Shown: positions 10,882-18,813 of the stretch, piece by piece
Layout: each line of letters opens with the position of its first letter
Numbering within the stretch: position 1 is the stretch's first letter
NCBI RefSeq assembly: GCF_900188155.1
Contig: NZ_FZOG01000002.1
Span: 573,845 to 637,844 of the forward strand
DNA: 64,000 bases
From: Pseudomonas segetis
GTDB lineage: Bacteria > Pseudomonadota > Gammaproteobacteria > Pseudomonadales > Pseudomonadaceae
Reading direction: 5' to 3'
The notes under the pieces: model-generated
What the model saw: the letters and a program-made list of their open reading frames with translations, nothing else
What the model was told of the DNA's origin: nothing
The model's database searches: none
Translations under genes and position numbers: made by a program

Positions 10882-11463
10882 ATGGGATTTCGACTCTCGA
10901 AAATTTACACACGCACTGGCGACACTGGCGAAACCGGCCTGGCCGATGGGCGCCGAGTGGCTAAAGACCACCCCCGTGTTGAAGCCATGGGCGAAGTAGA
11001 CACGCTAAATAGCCACATCGGCCTGTTGATTGCAGAGTTACAGGCGCTGGCAGACCGGCATCCTGGGTTCGGCGATGTGATTGCGGTTCTCGAACCCTGC
11101 CAGCATCGCTTGTTTGACCTGGGTGGTGAGTTGGCAATGCCCGACTACCAAGCCCTTCAGGTCGCCGAGATCGAGCGCTTGGAGCAGGCAATTGATCGTT
11201 GGAATGAGGTGCTGGGACCGCTGGAGAACTTTATCCTTCCCGGCGGCTCGAAACTCGTCGCCCAAGCCCATATCTGTCGGAGCCTGGCCCGTAGTGCCGA
11301 ACGGCGTTGCCAGCAGTTGAACGCTGAGGAGCCCGTGCGCAAGGTCGGCCTGGCTTATATCAACCGCATGTCCGACCTGCTGTTTGTCGCGGCAAGAGTC
11401 ATCGCACGGCATCAAAATGTCAGCGAAGTGCTCTGGCAGGCCGCGCCCAAACAGGCTGAGTAA
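10882..11463 (+). CDS. ATP:cob(I)alamin adenosyltransferase, PduO type
   Basis: 193 residues. Family signatures are present in order: KIYTRTGDTGETGL (phosphate-binding), VEAMGEVDTLNSHIG, FILPGGSK, AHICRSLARSAERR and YINRMSDLLFVAAR. The enzyme transfers the adenosyl group of ATP to cob(I)alamin to make adenosylcobalamin, in the cytoplasm. Its ATG lies 2 bases after the kinase stop, so it is coupled to that gene. No cobalamin riboswitch is visible upstream; expression would come from the upstream operon. Complete length for the family. Confidence 0.92.
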   Translation: MGFRLSKIYTRTGDTGETGLADGRRVAKDHPRVEAMGEVDTLNSHIGLLIAELQALADRHPGFGDVIAVLEPCQHRLFDLGGELAMPDYQALQVAEIERLEQAIDRWNEVLGPLENFILPGGSKLVAQAHICRSLARSAERRCQQLNAEEPVRKVGLAYINRMSDLLFVAARVIARHQNVSEVLWQAAPKQAE

Positions 11464-11494
11464 GTAGCAGGCCTGGCGCTGCCGCGCCTATTGC

Positions 11495-12388
11495 CTAGAG
11501 CAAGCTCAGCTGACTTTGAAAACAGCGCTCCTCGCCACTCACTGGGTCAGTGAAGCCCAGGCCTTGCGCCAATAGTTTCAGCGGCTTGCTGTAGTCATCA
11601 GGTACATCTGGGGTATCAATCACATCGGGATAGAAAGGGTCATTGCAGATTGGCGCACCCAAGGAAGCGAGGTGCACCCGCAACTGATGCTTTTTACCGG
11701 TCAGGGGATACAAGGCATACAGCCAATGCTCCCCCAGCTTCTGGGCAACTTCGATACGCGTCTCGGTGTTGGGCACGCCCTCGATTTCCTGCATGCGAAA
11801 GAACGGCTCGCCAGGAGCAAAGCGAGTTCTGCGCAGCAAGGGGAAAGTTAACTCAGGCAATGCCTTGGCGAGCGCTTCATAGCGCTTGAACATTTTTCGC
11901 TCACGAAACAGGGCTTGATACAAACCACGGGTTTGCACGTTGGTCGAAAACAGCACCAGCCCTGCCGTATGCCGGTCGATACGGTGCAGCGGCACGATAT
12001 CGGGGTTGGCAAAAGCCTTGGTCAGCCGTGCCTGCAGGGTCTGTTCGACATAACCACCAGAAGGCATGACCGGCAGGAAATGCGGTTTATCGACCACCAT
12101 CAAATGCTCATCAATGTGCAGCACGACTTCTTCGAAGGGAATCGGCAGCTCAACCGGTACTTCTCGAAAGTAATGCACTCGCAAGCCGGCCTTGTAGGGA
12201 TGCTGCAAACCCAGCGCCGCACCGTCGGCGTCCAATACGCGTCCACGCTGAAAACGATCGATCCAGACATCCCGGGCGATGCCCGAAAAGTGCGCGCACA
12301 AGCAATCCAGCACCGTTGACCATTGGCCTTGCGGCAAGTGGACGGTGCTCGGACGCATATTTGACGGGGAGCGGGCTTGAACAGGCAT
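11495..12388 (-). CDS. RluA-family RNA pseudouridine synthase
   Basis: 297 residues. A short N-terminal region is followed by the RluA catalytic domain with LMVVDKPHFLPVMPSGG and the catalytic motif HRIDRHTAGL; its Asp attacks the uridine ribose. ALYPLTGKKHQLRVHLASLG follows as the second signature (seen as PLTGKKHQLRVH). RluA proteins convert specific uridines of rRNA or tRNA to pseudouridine. Which RNA is modified cannot be read from sequence; the divergent N-terminal part (no clear S4 domain) puts it outside RluB/E/F and RluC/D. A GAGAG lies a few bases before the ATG. It is the last gene of a minus-strand run that begins with colR. Confidence 0.88.
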   Translation of the reverse strand: MPVQARSPSNMRPSTVHLPQGQWSTVLDCLCAHFSGIARDVWIDRFQRGRVLDADGAALGLQHPYKAGLRVHYFREVPVELPIPFEEVVLHIDEHLMVVDKPHFLPVMPSGGYVEQTLQARLTKAFANPDIVPLHRIDRHTAGLVLFSTNVQTRGLYQALFRERKMFKRYEALAKALPELTFPLLRRTRFAPGEPFFRMQEIEGVPNTETRIEVAQKLGEHWLYALYPLTGKKHQLRVHLASLGAPICNDPFYPDVIDTPDVPDDYSKPLKLLAQGLGFTDPVSGEERCFQSQLSLL

Positions 12389-12458
12389 TCAGACTCTCGG
12401 TGACGAACTACAGAAGCAATAGCCTATTAGGCCGCAGTCGCGCCGAGCACCGCAACTG

Positions 12459-12857
12459 CTAGAGCAAAATCACCGCCCAGACGACAGCAATCATGCTCAA
12501 CACCACAAACTGCGCGGCACTGCCCATATCCTTGGCCTGCTTGGAAAGCGGGTGCAGTGACAAGGAGATACGGTCGACAGTGGCTTCGATTGCCGAGTTA
12601 AGCAACTCGACGATTAGCGCCAGCAGACATACGGCGATCATCAGCGCACGCTCGACCTTGCTCACATCAAGCATCAATGCAATCGGGATCAACAGCAGGT
12701 TAAGCAAGACCAATTGGCGAAATGCAGCTTCGCCCTTGAATGCTGCAAGCAGGCCAGCCTGGGAGTACCCGGCTGCCTGAAGAATACGACGTATCCCGGT
12801 GCGTCCCTTCAAACCGCTCGCATCAGGGGTGTCAGCTGTCGCTGATTCAACCTTCAT
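12459..12857 (-). CDS. dgkA: Diacylglycerol kinase DgkA
   Basis: 132 residues, with three membrane helices and the DgkA core: GLLAAFKGEAAFRQ, ELLNSAIEATVDRIS and KQAKDMGSAAQ, which hold the catalytic glutamates and metal-binding residues. The N-terminal 15-20 residues before GIRRIL are an extension not seen in the E. coli enzyme. DgkA phosphorylates diacylglycerol to phosphatidic acid in the inner membrane. It recycles the diacylglycerol released when phosphoethanolamine or phosphoglycerol is transferred from phospholipids to envelope sugars. It lies 77 bases downstream of the methyltransferase gene and in the same direction as colRS, which points to a lipid-maintenance locus. Pseudomonads often carry a second dgkA. 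Confidence 0.92.
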   Translation of the reverse strand: MKVESATADTPDASGLKGRTGIRRILQAAGYSQAGLLAAFKGEAAFRQLVLLNLLLIPIALMLDVSKVERALMIAVCLLALIVELLNSAIEATVDRISLSLHPLSKQAKDMGSAAQFVVLSMIAVVWAVILL

Positions 12858-12934
12858 AAACCAAACCTATAAACTGAGCCGCGTGAACCAGGCAAGCCGG
12901 CCAAATCAATGACGGCCCTCACCCGCGTTGATAT

Positions 12935-13621
12935 TCAGAGCTTGCGCAGGACGTATATGCGCCACAGGGCATAGCCTGGAATGAAATCCTTGTGGCCAAC
13001 GATTTTAAAACCGGCCTGCTTGAATTCTGACTCAATTGTCTCGCGTGGAATCACAAAGCGGTTTTGCAACAAGGGGTCGCGTTGCGCGGCTGGGCGGCGA
13101 GCTTCGCTGCGCTTGCGTTTCCAGGCCTTGTAATTACCGTCCACCCACAAAGAAATCACCAGGGTATCGCGGGTTACGCGCCTGAATTCCTTGAGCATGG
13201 CCTGGCGATGATCAGCCTTGCCGATGTGGTGCATCAGCCGCATCGAGAAGATGCAGTCCACAGCATTTTCACCCAGGTCGATAGCAAAAGCCGAGGTTTG
13301 AAACGGCTTGACCCGGGCGGTAACCTCAGGTGCCTGCCCGCTCATACCAGCATCGAGCATGTCTTGCGAATTATCGGCAGCCAGGATCATGCGATTGGGT
13401 TGCTCACAAAGCATCGGCCAAAAGCGCCCTGCACCCGATGGCAAATCAAGCACCAGATTCGGGTCACCCGCCATTTTCAATGCGGCCCGGGCAATTTGTA
13501 CTTCACGCCAATGAGACAGGCGCCGAGACAAACCTGTCTTGTGCTTGTTCAGGTACATGTTGGCGTGCTCGCGATCGTACTTGCCGGAGAACTCGAGCTC
13601 AATTGGAGGGTTTTTAGACAT
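12935..13621 (-). CDS. Class I SAM-dependent methyltransferase (ColRS-linked)
   Basis: 228 residues. Motif I is VLDLPSGAGRFWP, the acidic residue of motif II falls in ILAADNSQDML, and FSMRLMHHI and FRRVTRDTLVISLW continue the Rossmann methyltransferase fold. There is no membrane segment or signal peptide. Pseudomonads carry a similar gene directly after colS, and there it has been tied to envelope and lipopolysaccharide integrity; the substrate is unknown to me. A modest GATCAGGCA precedes the ATG. The gene is separated from colS by 144 bases that contain a hairpin. Confidence 0.85.
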   Translation of the reverse strand: MSKNPPIELEFSGKYDREHANMYLNKHKTGLSRRLSHWREVQIARAALKMAGDPNLVLDLPSGAGRFWPMLCEQPNRMILAADNSQDMLDAGMSGQAPEVTARVKPFQTSAFAIDLGENAVDCIFSMRLMHHIGKADHRQAMLKEFRRVTRDTLVISLWVDGNYKAWKRKRSEARRPAAQRDPLLQNRFVIPRETIESEFKQAGFKIVGHKDFIPGYALWRIYVLRKL

Positions 13622-13715
13622 TGCCTGATCTCAGTAGATAACCTGAACTCAAGCTAACCAGCCAGTCATCAGCCTGGCGTCAAGACAATGTGAAAAAACC
13701 GTGAAACCGACTCAA

Positions 13716-13732
13716 GCCCCGTTATACGGGGC
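13716..13732. terminator. Hairpin between colS and the methyltransferase gene
   Basis: A 7-bp stem (GCCCCGT / ACGGGGC) with a 3-base loop, no T-run. It could lower read-through from colRS into the downstream genes or stabilise the end of a colRS message. Confidence 0.4.
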
Positions 13733-13765
13733 CTTTAAGTGATGCAGGATATTACCTGAGCGGTT

Positions 13766-15037
13766 TTAAACCGCTTTTAAAATGACCCTGAACTCACTGC
13801 CACCAGTCGCCAGGCTTTTCACGTTCACAGTCCAACCTTCATGGGCGCAAATACGCTTGACCAAGGACAAACCGAGCCCCAAACCTTCGCCACGTGCCTG
13901 CTGGCCCCGTACAAAAGGCTGGAACATTTTCTCATGTTGCTCGGGCGGAATACCCACGCCACTGTCCTCGACACAAAAGCCATCAGCCGTTAACACCAGG
14001 CGCACAGTTCCCTCTTCCGTGTAGTGCAAGGCATTGCGCAACAAGTTGGACATGACGGTACGCAGCAATGTCAGGTTGTAGCTCGTATCGTCGGCACCTT
14101 GATCAACCACCTCAAAGTGCAAGCCCTTTGCCTTGATCATCTCCCCCCAACGCGCGCCCTGCTCCTGCGCCAAGGCCCCTAATGTGGAGGTTCCGCCTTC
14201 AATGGACCAATTGTTGGTAGAACGTGCCAAGAGCAAAAATGTTTGTACCAGCTCGCCCATTTCATCAGTTGCGCGCTTGATCCGCTGGAGCGTTACCCGT
14301 TGTCTTGGCTCAAGATTAGGCGCCACCTCAAGCAACTCGCACGATGAGTTGATCACCATCAACGGGGTGCGCAATTCATGGCTTACGTCACTGGTAAAAA
14401 GCTGCTCACGCTCCAGCGACTTACGCAACTGCCCAAGCGTGCTGTCAAAAGCCTGGGCCAGATGCCCCACCTCATCATCGGCGTAATCAGGCGCGATATT
14501 CGGTGCAAGGTGATGCAGCTGGTCGCGGTGGCGTACCTGGCCCGCCAAACGCACAACCGGCGCGACTATCCTGCGAGCCAGCCATAAGCCCAATACCCAG
14601 GCCAGGATCACACTGAAGACAAAACCTGCCAGTACAGCACGATAAAGCGCCACTTCACGCTCTTCAAACTCATGCTGTTCCTGCACCAGAAGGTAGCTCT
14701 GGCCATTAATGTTTCGCTTGAATATATATACGGCATTTGTGTCGTCTACCGACTCGGAGTAGCCTTCGGGGGCTTTTGCATACTGCTCAGGCACTGCATA
14801 GCGCGGTATGTCCGAAGCAAAAAAGCGCGTTCGCGAATCAAGCCTTGGCGGCAGGCCATTGGCAAGATCATGCTGTAAAACCCCCAGCAGCTCCTCATCC
14901 AGCTCTTGTGAAACCAGGTTCGCCTCGATGAAGTGAACAACCGCCACGATGCTTAACGAAAAGAGCCCACTGACACAAAACGTCATCAGCACAAAAGCAA
15001 TGACAATGCGCCGCAGCAGCGGCTGCTTAGACACCAT
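13766..15037 (-). CDS. colS: ColS-like sensor histidine kinase
   Basis: 423 residues from the ATG at 15037, chosen because GGAG lies 8 bases upstream. Helix 1 (about 10-37) is followed by a periplasmic loop of about 95 residues, helix 2 (about 133-155), HAMP, HisKA with SHELRTPL, and an ATPase domain with NLLRNALHY, VEDSGVGIPP and GEGLGLGLSLVK. The loop ends in a cluster of glutamates with ExxE spacing (E120, E123, E126); ColS proteins use an ExxE motif to sense iron and zinc. His35 and Glu38 at the first helix boundary fit that family as well. The start overlaps the end of colR by 11 bases. Flanking PAP2, methyltransferase and dgkA genes support ColS over other sensors. Confidence 0.78.
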   Translation of the reverse strand: MVSKQPLLRRIVIAFVLMTFCVSGLFSLSIVAVVHFIEANLVSQELDEELLGVLQHDLANGLPPRLDSRTRFFASDIPRYAVPEQYAKAPEGYSESVDDTNAVYIFKRNINGQSYLLVQEQHEFEEREVALYRAVLAGFVFSVILAWVLGLWLARRIVAPVVRLAGQVRHRDQLHHLAPNIAPDYADDEVGHLAQAFDSTLGQLRKSLEREQLFTSDVSHELRTPLMVINSSCELLEVAPNLEPRQRVTLQRIKRATDEMGELVQTFLLLARSTNNWSIEGGTSTLGALAQEQGARWGEMIKAKGLHFEVVDQGADDTSYNLTLLRTVMSNLLRNALHYTEEGTVRLVLTADGFCVEDSGVGIPPEQHEKMFQPFVRGQQARGEGLGLGLSLVKRICAHEGWTVNVKSLATGGSEFRVILKAV

Positions 15038-15710
15038 CGGCAGACTCCGCCAGGCGGTATCCAACACCGTGAATGGTGTGCAGCAAGGGCCTGTCGAATG
15101 GCTTGTCCAGCACTTGGCGCAACTGATGGATATGACTACGCAAGCTGTCGCTGTCCGGGCAGTTGTCCCCCCACAGGGTTTCTTCCAAGACTTCTCGACG
15201 AACCACGGCCGGGCTTTTTTGCATCAACACAGCAAGCAGCTTCAGCCCCAGCGGATTGAGCTTCAATGGCTGGTCGGCACGCGTGATAAACAGCGTATCG
15301 AGATCATAAACCAGGTCGCCAACCTGCATCTTGCGTTGACGGCTACCCTGGCTGCGACGCAATACAGCCTCAATCCGCGCGACCAGTTCAGAAAGTGCAA
15401 ATGGTTTTAGCAGGTAATCATCAGCCCCTACACCCAAGCCCTGCAGACGATCATCCAGGGCATCGCGGGCCGTGAGCATGATGACCGGCGTTTCACTGCG
15501 GGCATCCTCGCGCAGGCGCTTGCATAACTGGTAGCCATCCATGCCTGGCAGCATGATATCGAGCACGATCAGGTCGTAATGCTCGGTGACGGCCAGGTGC
15601 AAACCACTGACCCCGTCCTGTGCACAGTCAACCGTGTAGCCTTTCAGTGCCAGGTAATCCATGACATTGGCCAGGATATCCCGATTGTCTTCAACCACCA
15701 GAATACGCAT
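15027..15710 (-). CDS. colR: ColR-like OmpR-family response regulator
   Basis: 227 residues. The receiver domain has VVEDN, phospho-acceptor Asp51 in LIVLDIMLPGMDG, the T-A-R-D switch and Lys in LLKPF. The winged-helix DNA-binding domain ends with LLHTIHGVGYRL. The start is placed at MRILVVEDN; another ATG three codons upstream is nearly as plausible, and the GGGGG ribosome site lies before both. The gene is followed by colS with overlapping ends and faces the PAP2 gene across about 200 bases. In P. putida, ColR controls membrane and lipopolysaccharide maintenance genes, including a neighbouring PAP2 gene as I recall it. Confidence 0.8.
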   Translation of the reverse strand: MRILVVEDNRDILANVMDYLALKGYTVDCAQDGVSGLHLAVTEHYDLIVLDIMLPGMDGYQLCKRLREDARSETPVIMLTARDALDDRLQGLGVGADDYLLKPFALSELVARIEAVLRRSQGSRQRKMQVGDLVYDLDTLFITRADQPLKLNPLGLKLLAVLMQKSPAVVRREVLEETLWGDNCPDSDSLRSHIHQLRQVLDKPFDRPLLHTIHGVGYRLAESADGV

Positions 15711-15823
15711 CTTGATCATGCCCCCGGACAATGCTGTGGTAATACGATGTCCTGGTATTAAACACCAATCCCCTTGCAGCGGTCGATGTATCGGCTCGAC
15801 TGCTGCCCCGAGCCCCAATCACC

Positions 15824-15839
15824 TTAACGTTTCTTTCAC
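15824..15839 (+). promoter_or_regulatory. Candidate ColR-binding site upstream of the PAP2 gene
   Basis: TTAACGTTTCTTTCAC resembles the published ColR consensus as I remember it (YYNAS-N2-YTTTTCAC), with one extra spacer base and one mismatch in the T-run. It lies 69 bases before the PAP2 start, in the gap shared with colR. The match is suggestive only. Confidence 0.35.
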
Positions 15840-15907
15840 AGACTTATGACACCGGGCTCACAACAGGTCGGTAAGACTGCGCACCTTATTGATACAGGAT
15901 CAACTCC

Positions 15908-16663
15908 ATGAGCGCTGCTAGCCTGCCCGTTTCAAGGCCATTCAATCTTTATCTAGGCTTTGGTGTGCCCTTGTTGATCATGGCCGTGCTGCTGATTGCA
16001 GACCCAACACAACTCGATTTTGCACTCGAGAGACTCGCTTACGTGCCCGGCCAGGGATTTATTGGCAAACACAGCTTTTTTCTCGAGGATATCCTGCATG
16101 ACCGGGCCAAGCAGGCAGTTATCCTGGTTGGCGTGCTTACCGTCATTGGATTTATCAGCAGCCTGGCACTCAAGCCATTTCACCACTTGCGCAAACCGCT
16201 GGGCTACATGGTGCTGGCACTGGGGCTGTCCACCAGCTTTGTGACGCCGCTAAAGGCCCTTACGGGAGTGCATTGCCCATGGAGCCTGACTGAGTTCGGC
16301 GGCAATGAAATTTACACCCCGCTACTCAGCGAACGCGCACCAACCGAGAAACCTGGCCGCTGCTGGCCAGGTGGTCATGCCACTGCCGGCTTCGCCTGGT
16401 TTGCATTGTTTTTCGTGCTGCGCGACCGTCGGCCCAAGCTGGCGAAAGCCGCATTGCTTTTCACTCTCGCCCTCGGCACGGTATTTTCTGTCGGGCGGAT
16501 GTTGCAGGGGGCGCACTTCTTTTCGCACAACCTGTGGACGGCATTGTTTTGCTGGCTGATCAGCCTGGGCAGCTATTGCCTGGTGCTTTACAGGCCTTCG
16601 GCAGCTACATCCCAGACGCCTGGCGTATCGTTTCAATCCAGTACAAGCACAGCGACAGAGTGA
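15908..16663 (+). CDS. PAP2-family membrane phosphatase
   Basis: 251 residues with about five to six membrane helices. The acid-phosphatase motifs are present: a KALTGVHCPW region (motif 1), CWPGGHATAGF with the catalytic His (motif 2), and SVGRMLQGAHFFSHNLW (motif 3, where the usual Asp is Asn). This layout resembles lipid A or undecaprenyl-phosphate phosphatases (LpxE, LpxT, PgpB-like) of the inner membrane with a periplasmic active site. It is transcribed away from colR and probably belongs to its regulon. The last 59 bases overlap the convergent AEC transporter gene. The exact substrate (lipid A, undecaprenyl pyrophosphate, phosphatidic acid) is unknown. Confidence 0.85.
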   Translation: MSAASLPVSRPFNLYLGFGVPLLIMAVLLIADPTQLDFALERLAYVPGQGFIGKHSFFLEDILHDRAKQAVILVGVLTVIGFISSLALKPFHHLRKPLGYMVLALGLSTSFVTPLKALTGVHCPWSLTEFGGNEIYTPLLSERAPTEKPGRCWPGGHATAGFAWFALFFVLRDRRPKLAKAALLFTLALGTVFSVGRMLQGAHFFSHNLWTALFCWLISLGSYCLVLYRPSAATSQTPGVSFQSSTSTATE

Positions 16664-17555
16664 TCAGCGAGCCTACCGTCGACAACAGGATACTGCTTGA
16701 GACCACAGCGGCGTCACGTCGATAGAACTCCGCAAGCATAAAGGGCCCGGTCCCGGTCGGCAGCGCAGCCAACAACACCGCCGACATTGCCCATAAGGGT
16801 GGAAGCTGAAATATCCAGAATGCCAGGACCCAGACCAGCAGCGGGTGCAAAAACAGTTTCAACAAGACCAATGCAACACTGCCCTGACTTTGCCCGGACT
16901 GCTTGTGCGCCAGGAACAAGCCAAGGGATATCAGCGCACAGGGCGCAGTGGCATTGCTCAACAAGGTCAAAAAAGAATGCACGGATTCGGGCAGCGGTGC
17001 TCCTGAAACGGCCCAGAAACCACCCAGGACCGGGGATATCACCAAAGGATTCTTAGCCAGTGCCAGGGCCACCTTGCGCACTGCCCGCAACATGTTCTTT
17101 TCACCCTGCAGCGCCACCTCGATGCACACCACTGACAGTGCGAACAGCACGCAAATAACGATCAAGCTGGCGATAAGCGCGGGCTCCAAGCCATCGTCCC
17201 CAAATACCAGCAGGCACAGGGGAATCCCCATATACCCGGTGTTGGCGTATGAAGCGCTCAGCCCCTGAATGCTGGCATCCGCCAAATCCCCGGACTTGCG
17301 CAAGCGCCAAATCAAGGTGCCAATGAACACCAGCAGGGTGCCGAGGATATAGACCCAAATGAATCCAGGCTGCCAGATATGCGACCACACAGCAGTAGCC
17401 GTGGCCTCAAACAACATGGCTGGCAGGCACAGCCAGACGACCATCCGGTTGATTTCAGAGGCTGCCTCGGGCCCTAACAGCTTTAACTTCCGGCATGCGA
17501 AGCCCGCCAGGATGAGTGCAAAAATCGGCAGGATGATACTCAGCACTGACGCCAT
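16605..17555 (-). CDS. AEC family transporter (auxin efflux carrier type)
   Basis: 316 residues with about ten membrane helices in two repeats of five. Family features include the N-terminal ILPIFALILAGFACRKL, LCLPAMLFEA and the asparagine/glycine-rich SYANTGYMGIPLCL segment, followed by PTGTGPFMLAEFY near the end. AEC proteins export or exchange small organic anions such as malate; the substrate here cannot be told. The ATG is preceded by AAGGGATC. The 3' end overlaps the PAP2 gene by 59 bases in convergent orientation. No operon partner is obvious. Confidence 0.88.
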   Translation of the reverse strand: MASVLSIILPIFALILAGFACRKLKLLGPEAASEINRMVVWLCLPAMLFEATATAVWSHIWQPGFIWVYILGTLLVFIGTLIWRLRKSGDLADASIQGLSASYANTGYMGIPLCLLVFGDDGLEPALIASLIVICVLFALSVVCIEVALQGEKNMLRAVRKVALALAKNPLVISPVLGGFWAVSGAPLPESVHSFLTLLSNATAPCALISLGLFLAHKQSGQSQGSVALVLLKLFLHPLLVWVLAFWIFQLPPLWAMSAVLLAALPTGTGPFMLAEFYRRDAAVVSSSILLSTVGSLITLSLCLYWIETIRQASGM

Positions 17556-17640
17556 AAAAAAACAGATCCCTTACAAAAATAAACTGCCGGATGCAGAGCC
17601 CAAGGCTGCCAACCGGCGCTACAGCCTGCCAGACAAAACC

Positions 17641-18714
17641 TTAGCCACGGGTCTCAAGTGCGGTTCGATACAACGCCGCGACAAGGTCGGTCTGGGTGAC
17701 GATACCCAGCAAGACTTTATCCTCTCCCAGAACCGGCATCCGGTGCTCAGGCGAAGATCCAAGGCTTTCGAGCAAATAGGACACCGGCCATTCGCCTTTG
17801 CAGGTCAGTACATTGCGCTGCATGATGTGCTCACACTCGCCATGGGCATCGGCTGTAGCCAAGAGATCATGCAAGTTCAACATCCCTTGCAATTGTCGGT
17901 TTTGATTGACCACCGGCAGCGCATTCAGGCGGTGCTCAAGCAAAAGCGTCCAGGCCTCGCTGACAGGTGTTTGCGGACTCACACTGAGAACATCCGTCGA
18001 CATGATATCGCCGCAGCGTATCTCGCCAAACCGGCGGCGGTAGGCGCGCTCCTCGGTTTGTCGAAGGATCTCTTCAAGGTCATCGCGGGCAATGTCCAAC
18101 AACTCACCGCGAGCATTGAGCACCGCATCAAGATCATCAGGCGTGAACCCCACTCGGTCACGTGGTACCGCATCAGCGGTTTTATGCGGGTTGTGATGGT
18201 CAGCCGGACGATGTGGATAACGCCGCTTCAGCAGGTTGTTGAACAATAGCGCGATCAACAACATCATCGCGGCATTTATCGCCACCGGGAAAACCACAAA
18301 GTGATAACCCAGCCGAGCGACAGGCTCACCCGCCAAGACGGCCGACAAGGCCACGGCACCACCAGGCGGATGCAGGCAACGCAGGGCGAACATCACGCCT
18401 ATTGCCAGGCCTCCCGCCAAACCTGCAACCCAGCCGGCATGCCCCAGCCAGCGCGCACAACTGACACCGACCAGGGCCGAGACAATACAGCCTCCGAGAA
18501 TCGACCAAGGCTGCGCCAGAGGACTTGAAGGCACGGCAAACAACAAGACTGCTGAGGCCCCCATGGGAGCGATCAGCCATAAACTGGCCTGACCGAGGAC
18601 TGAATGGCAAAACCAGGCGGTGAAGGACAAGCCGCAAAAAGCACCGAGACAACTCACGGCCTGCTGGCTCTTGCTGATTGCCATTGGTGCGGGCCAGAAA
18701 GATCGCAGCCACAT
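17641..18714 (-). CDS. HPP-family membrane protein with two CBS domains
   Basis: 357 residues from the ATG at 18714; a TTG five codons upstream is also possible. Four membrane helices carry the HPP signature (LRCLHPPGGAVAL) near residue 115. A hydrophilic linker follows, then two CBS domains (IMSTDVLSVSPQTPVSEAW...ALPVVN and IMQRNVLTCKGEWPVSYLL...RMPVLG). CBS pairs bind adenosyl ligands such as AMP or ATP and often gate a linked channel or enzyme. HPP proteins without CBS have been linked to nitrite transport in cyanobacterial and plant relatives; the substrate here is unknown. A single gene with its own start between the AEC and Nudix genes. Confidence 0.85.
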   Translation of the reverse strand: MWLRSFWPAPMAISKSQQAVSCLGAFCGLSFTAWFCHSVLGQASLWLIAPMGASAVLLFAVPSSPLAQPWSILGGCIVSALVGVSCARWLGHAGWVAGLAGGLAIGVMFALRCLHPPGGAVALSAVLAGEPVARLGYHFVVFPVAINAAMMLLIALLFNNLLKRRYPHRPADHHNPHKTADAVPRDRVGFTPDDLDAVLNARGELLDIARDDLEEILRQTEERAYRRRFGEIRCGDIMSTDVLSVSPQTPVSEAWTLLLEHRLNALPVVNQNRQLQGMLNLHDLLATADAHGECEHIMQRNVLTCKGEWPVSYLLESLGSSPEHRMPVLGEDKVLLGIVTQTDLVAALYRTALETRG

Positions 18715-18813
18715 TCTTGTACGACTCAACTCAAGATTCCCCAGCGATGAAAGCTCTTTGACTGGCGCTGCATCGGCAGGAAAACCTGCTAATGGCTTGA
18801 TACAGTTACTTGG

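Noticed and set aside
15719..15818. Longer colR start
   Set aside because: The extra codons upstream of MRILVVEDN are not receiver-like and extend into the colR-PAP2 control region.
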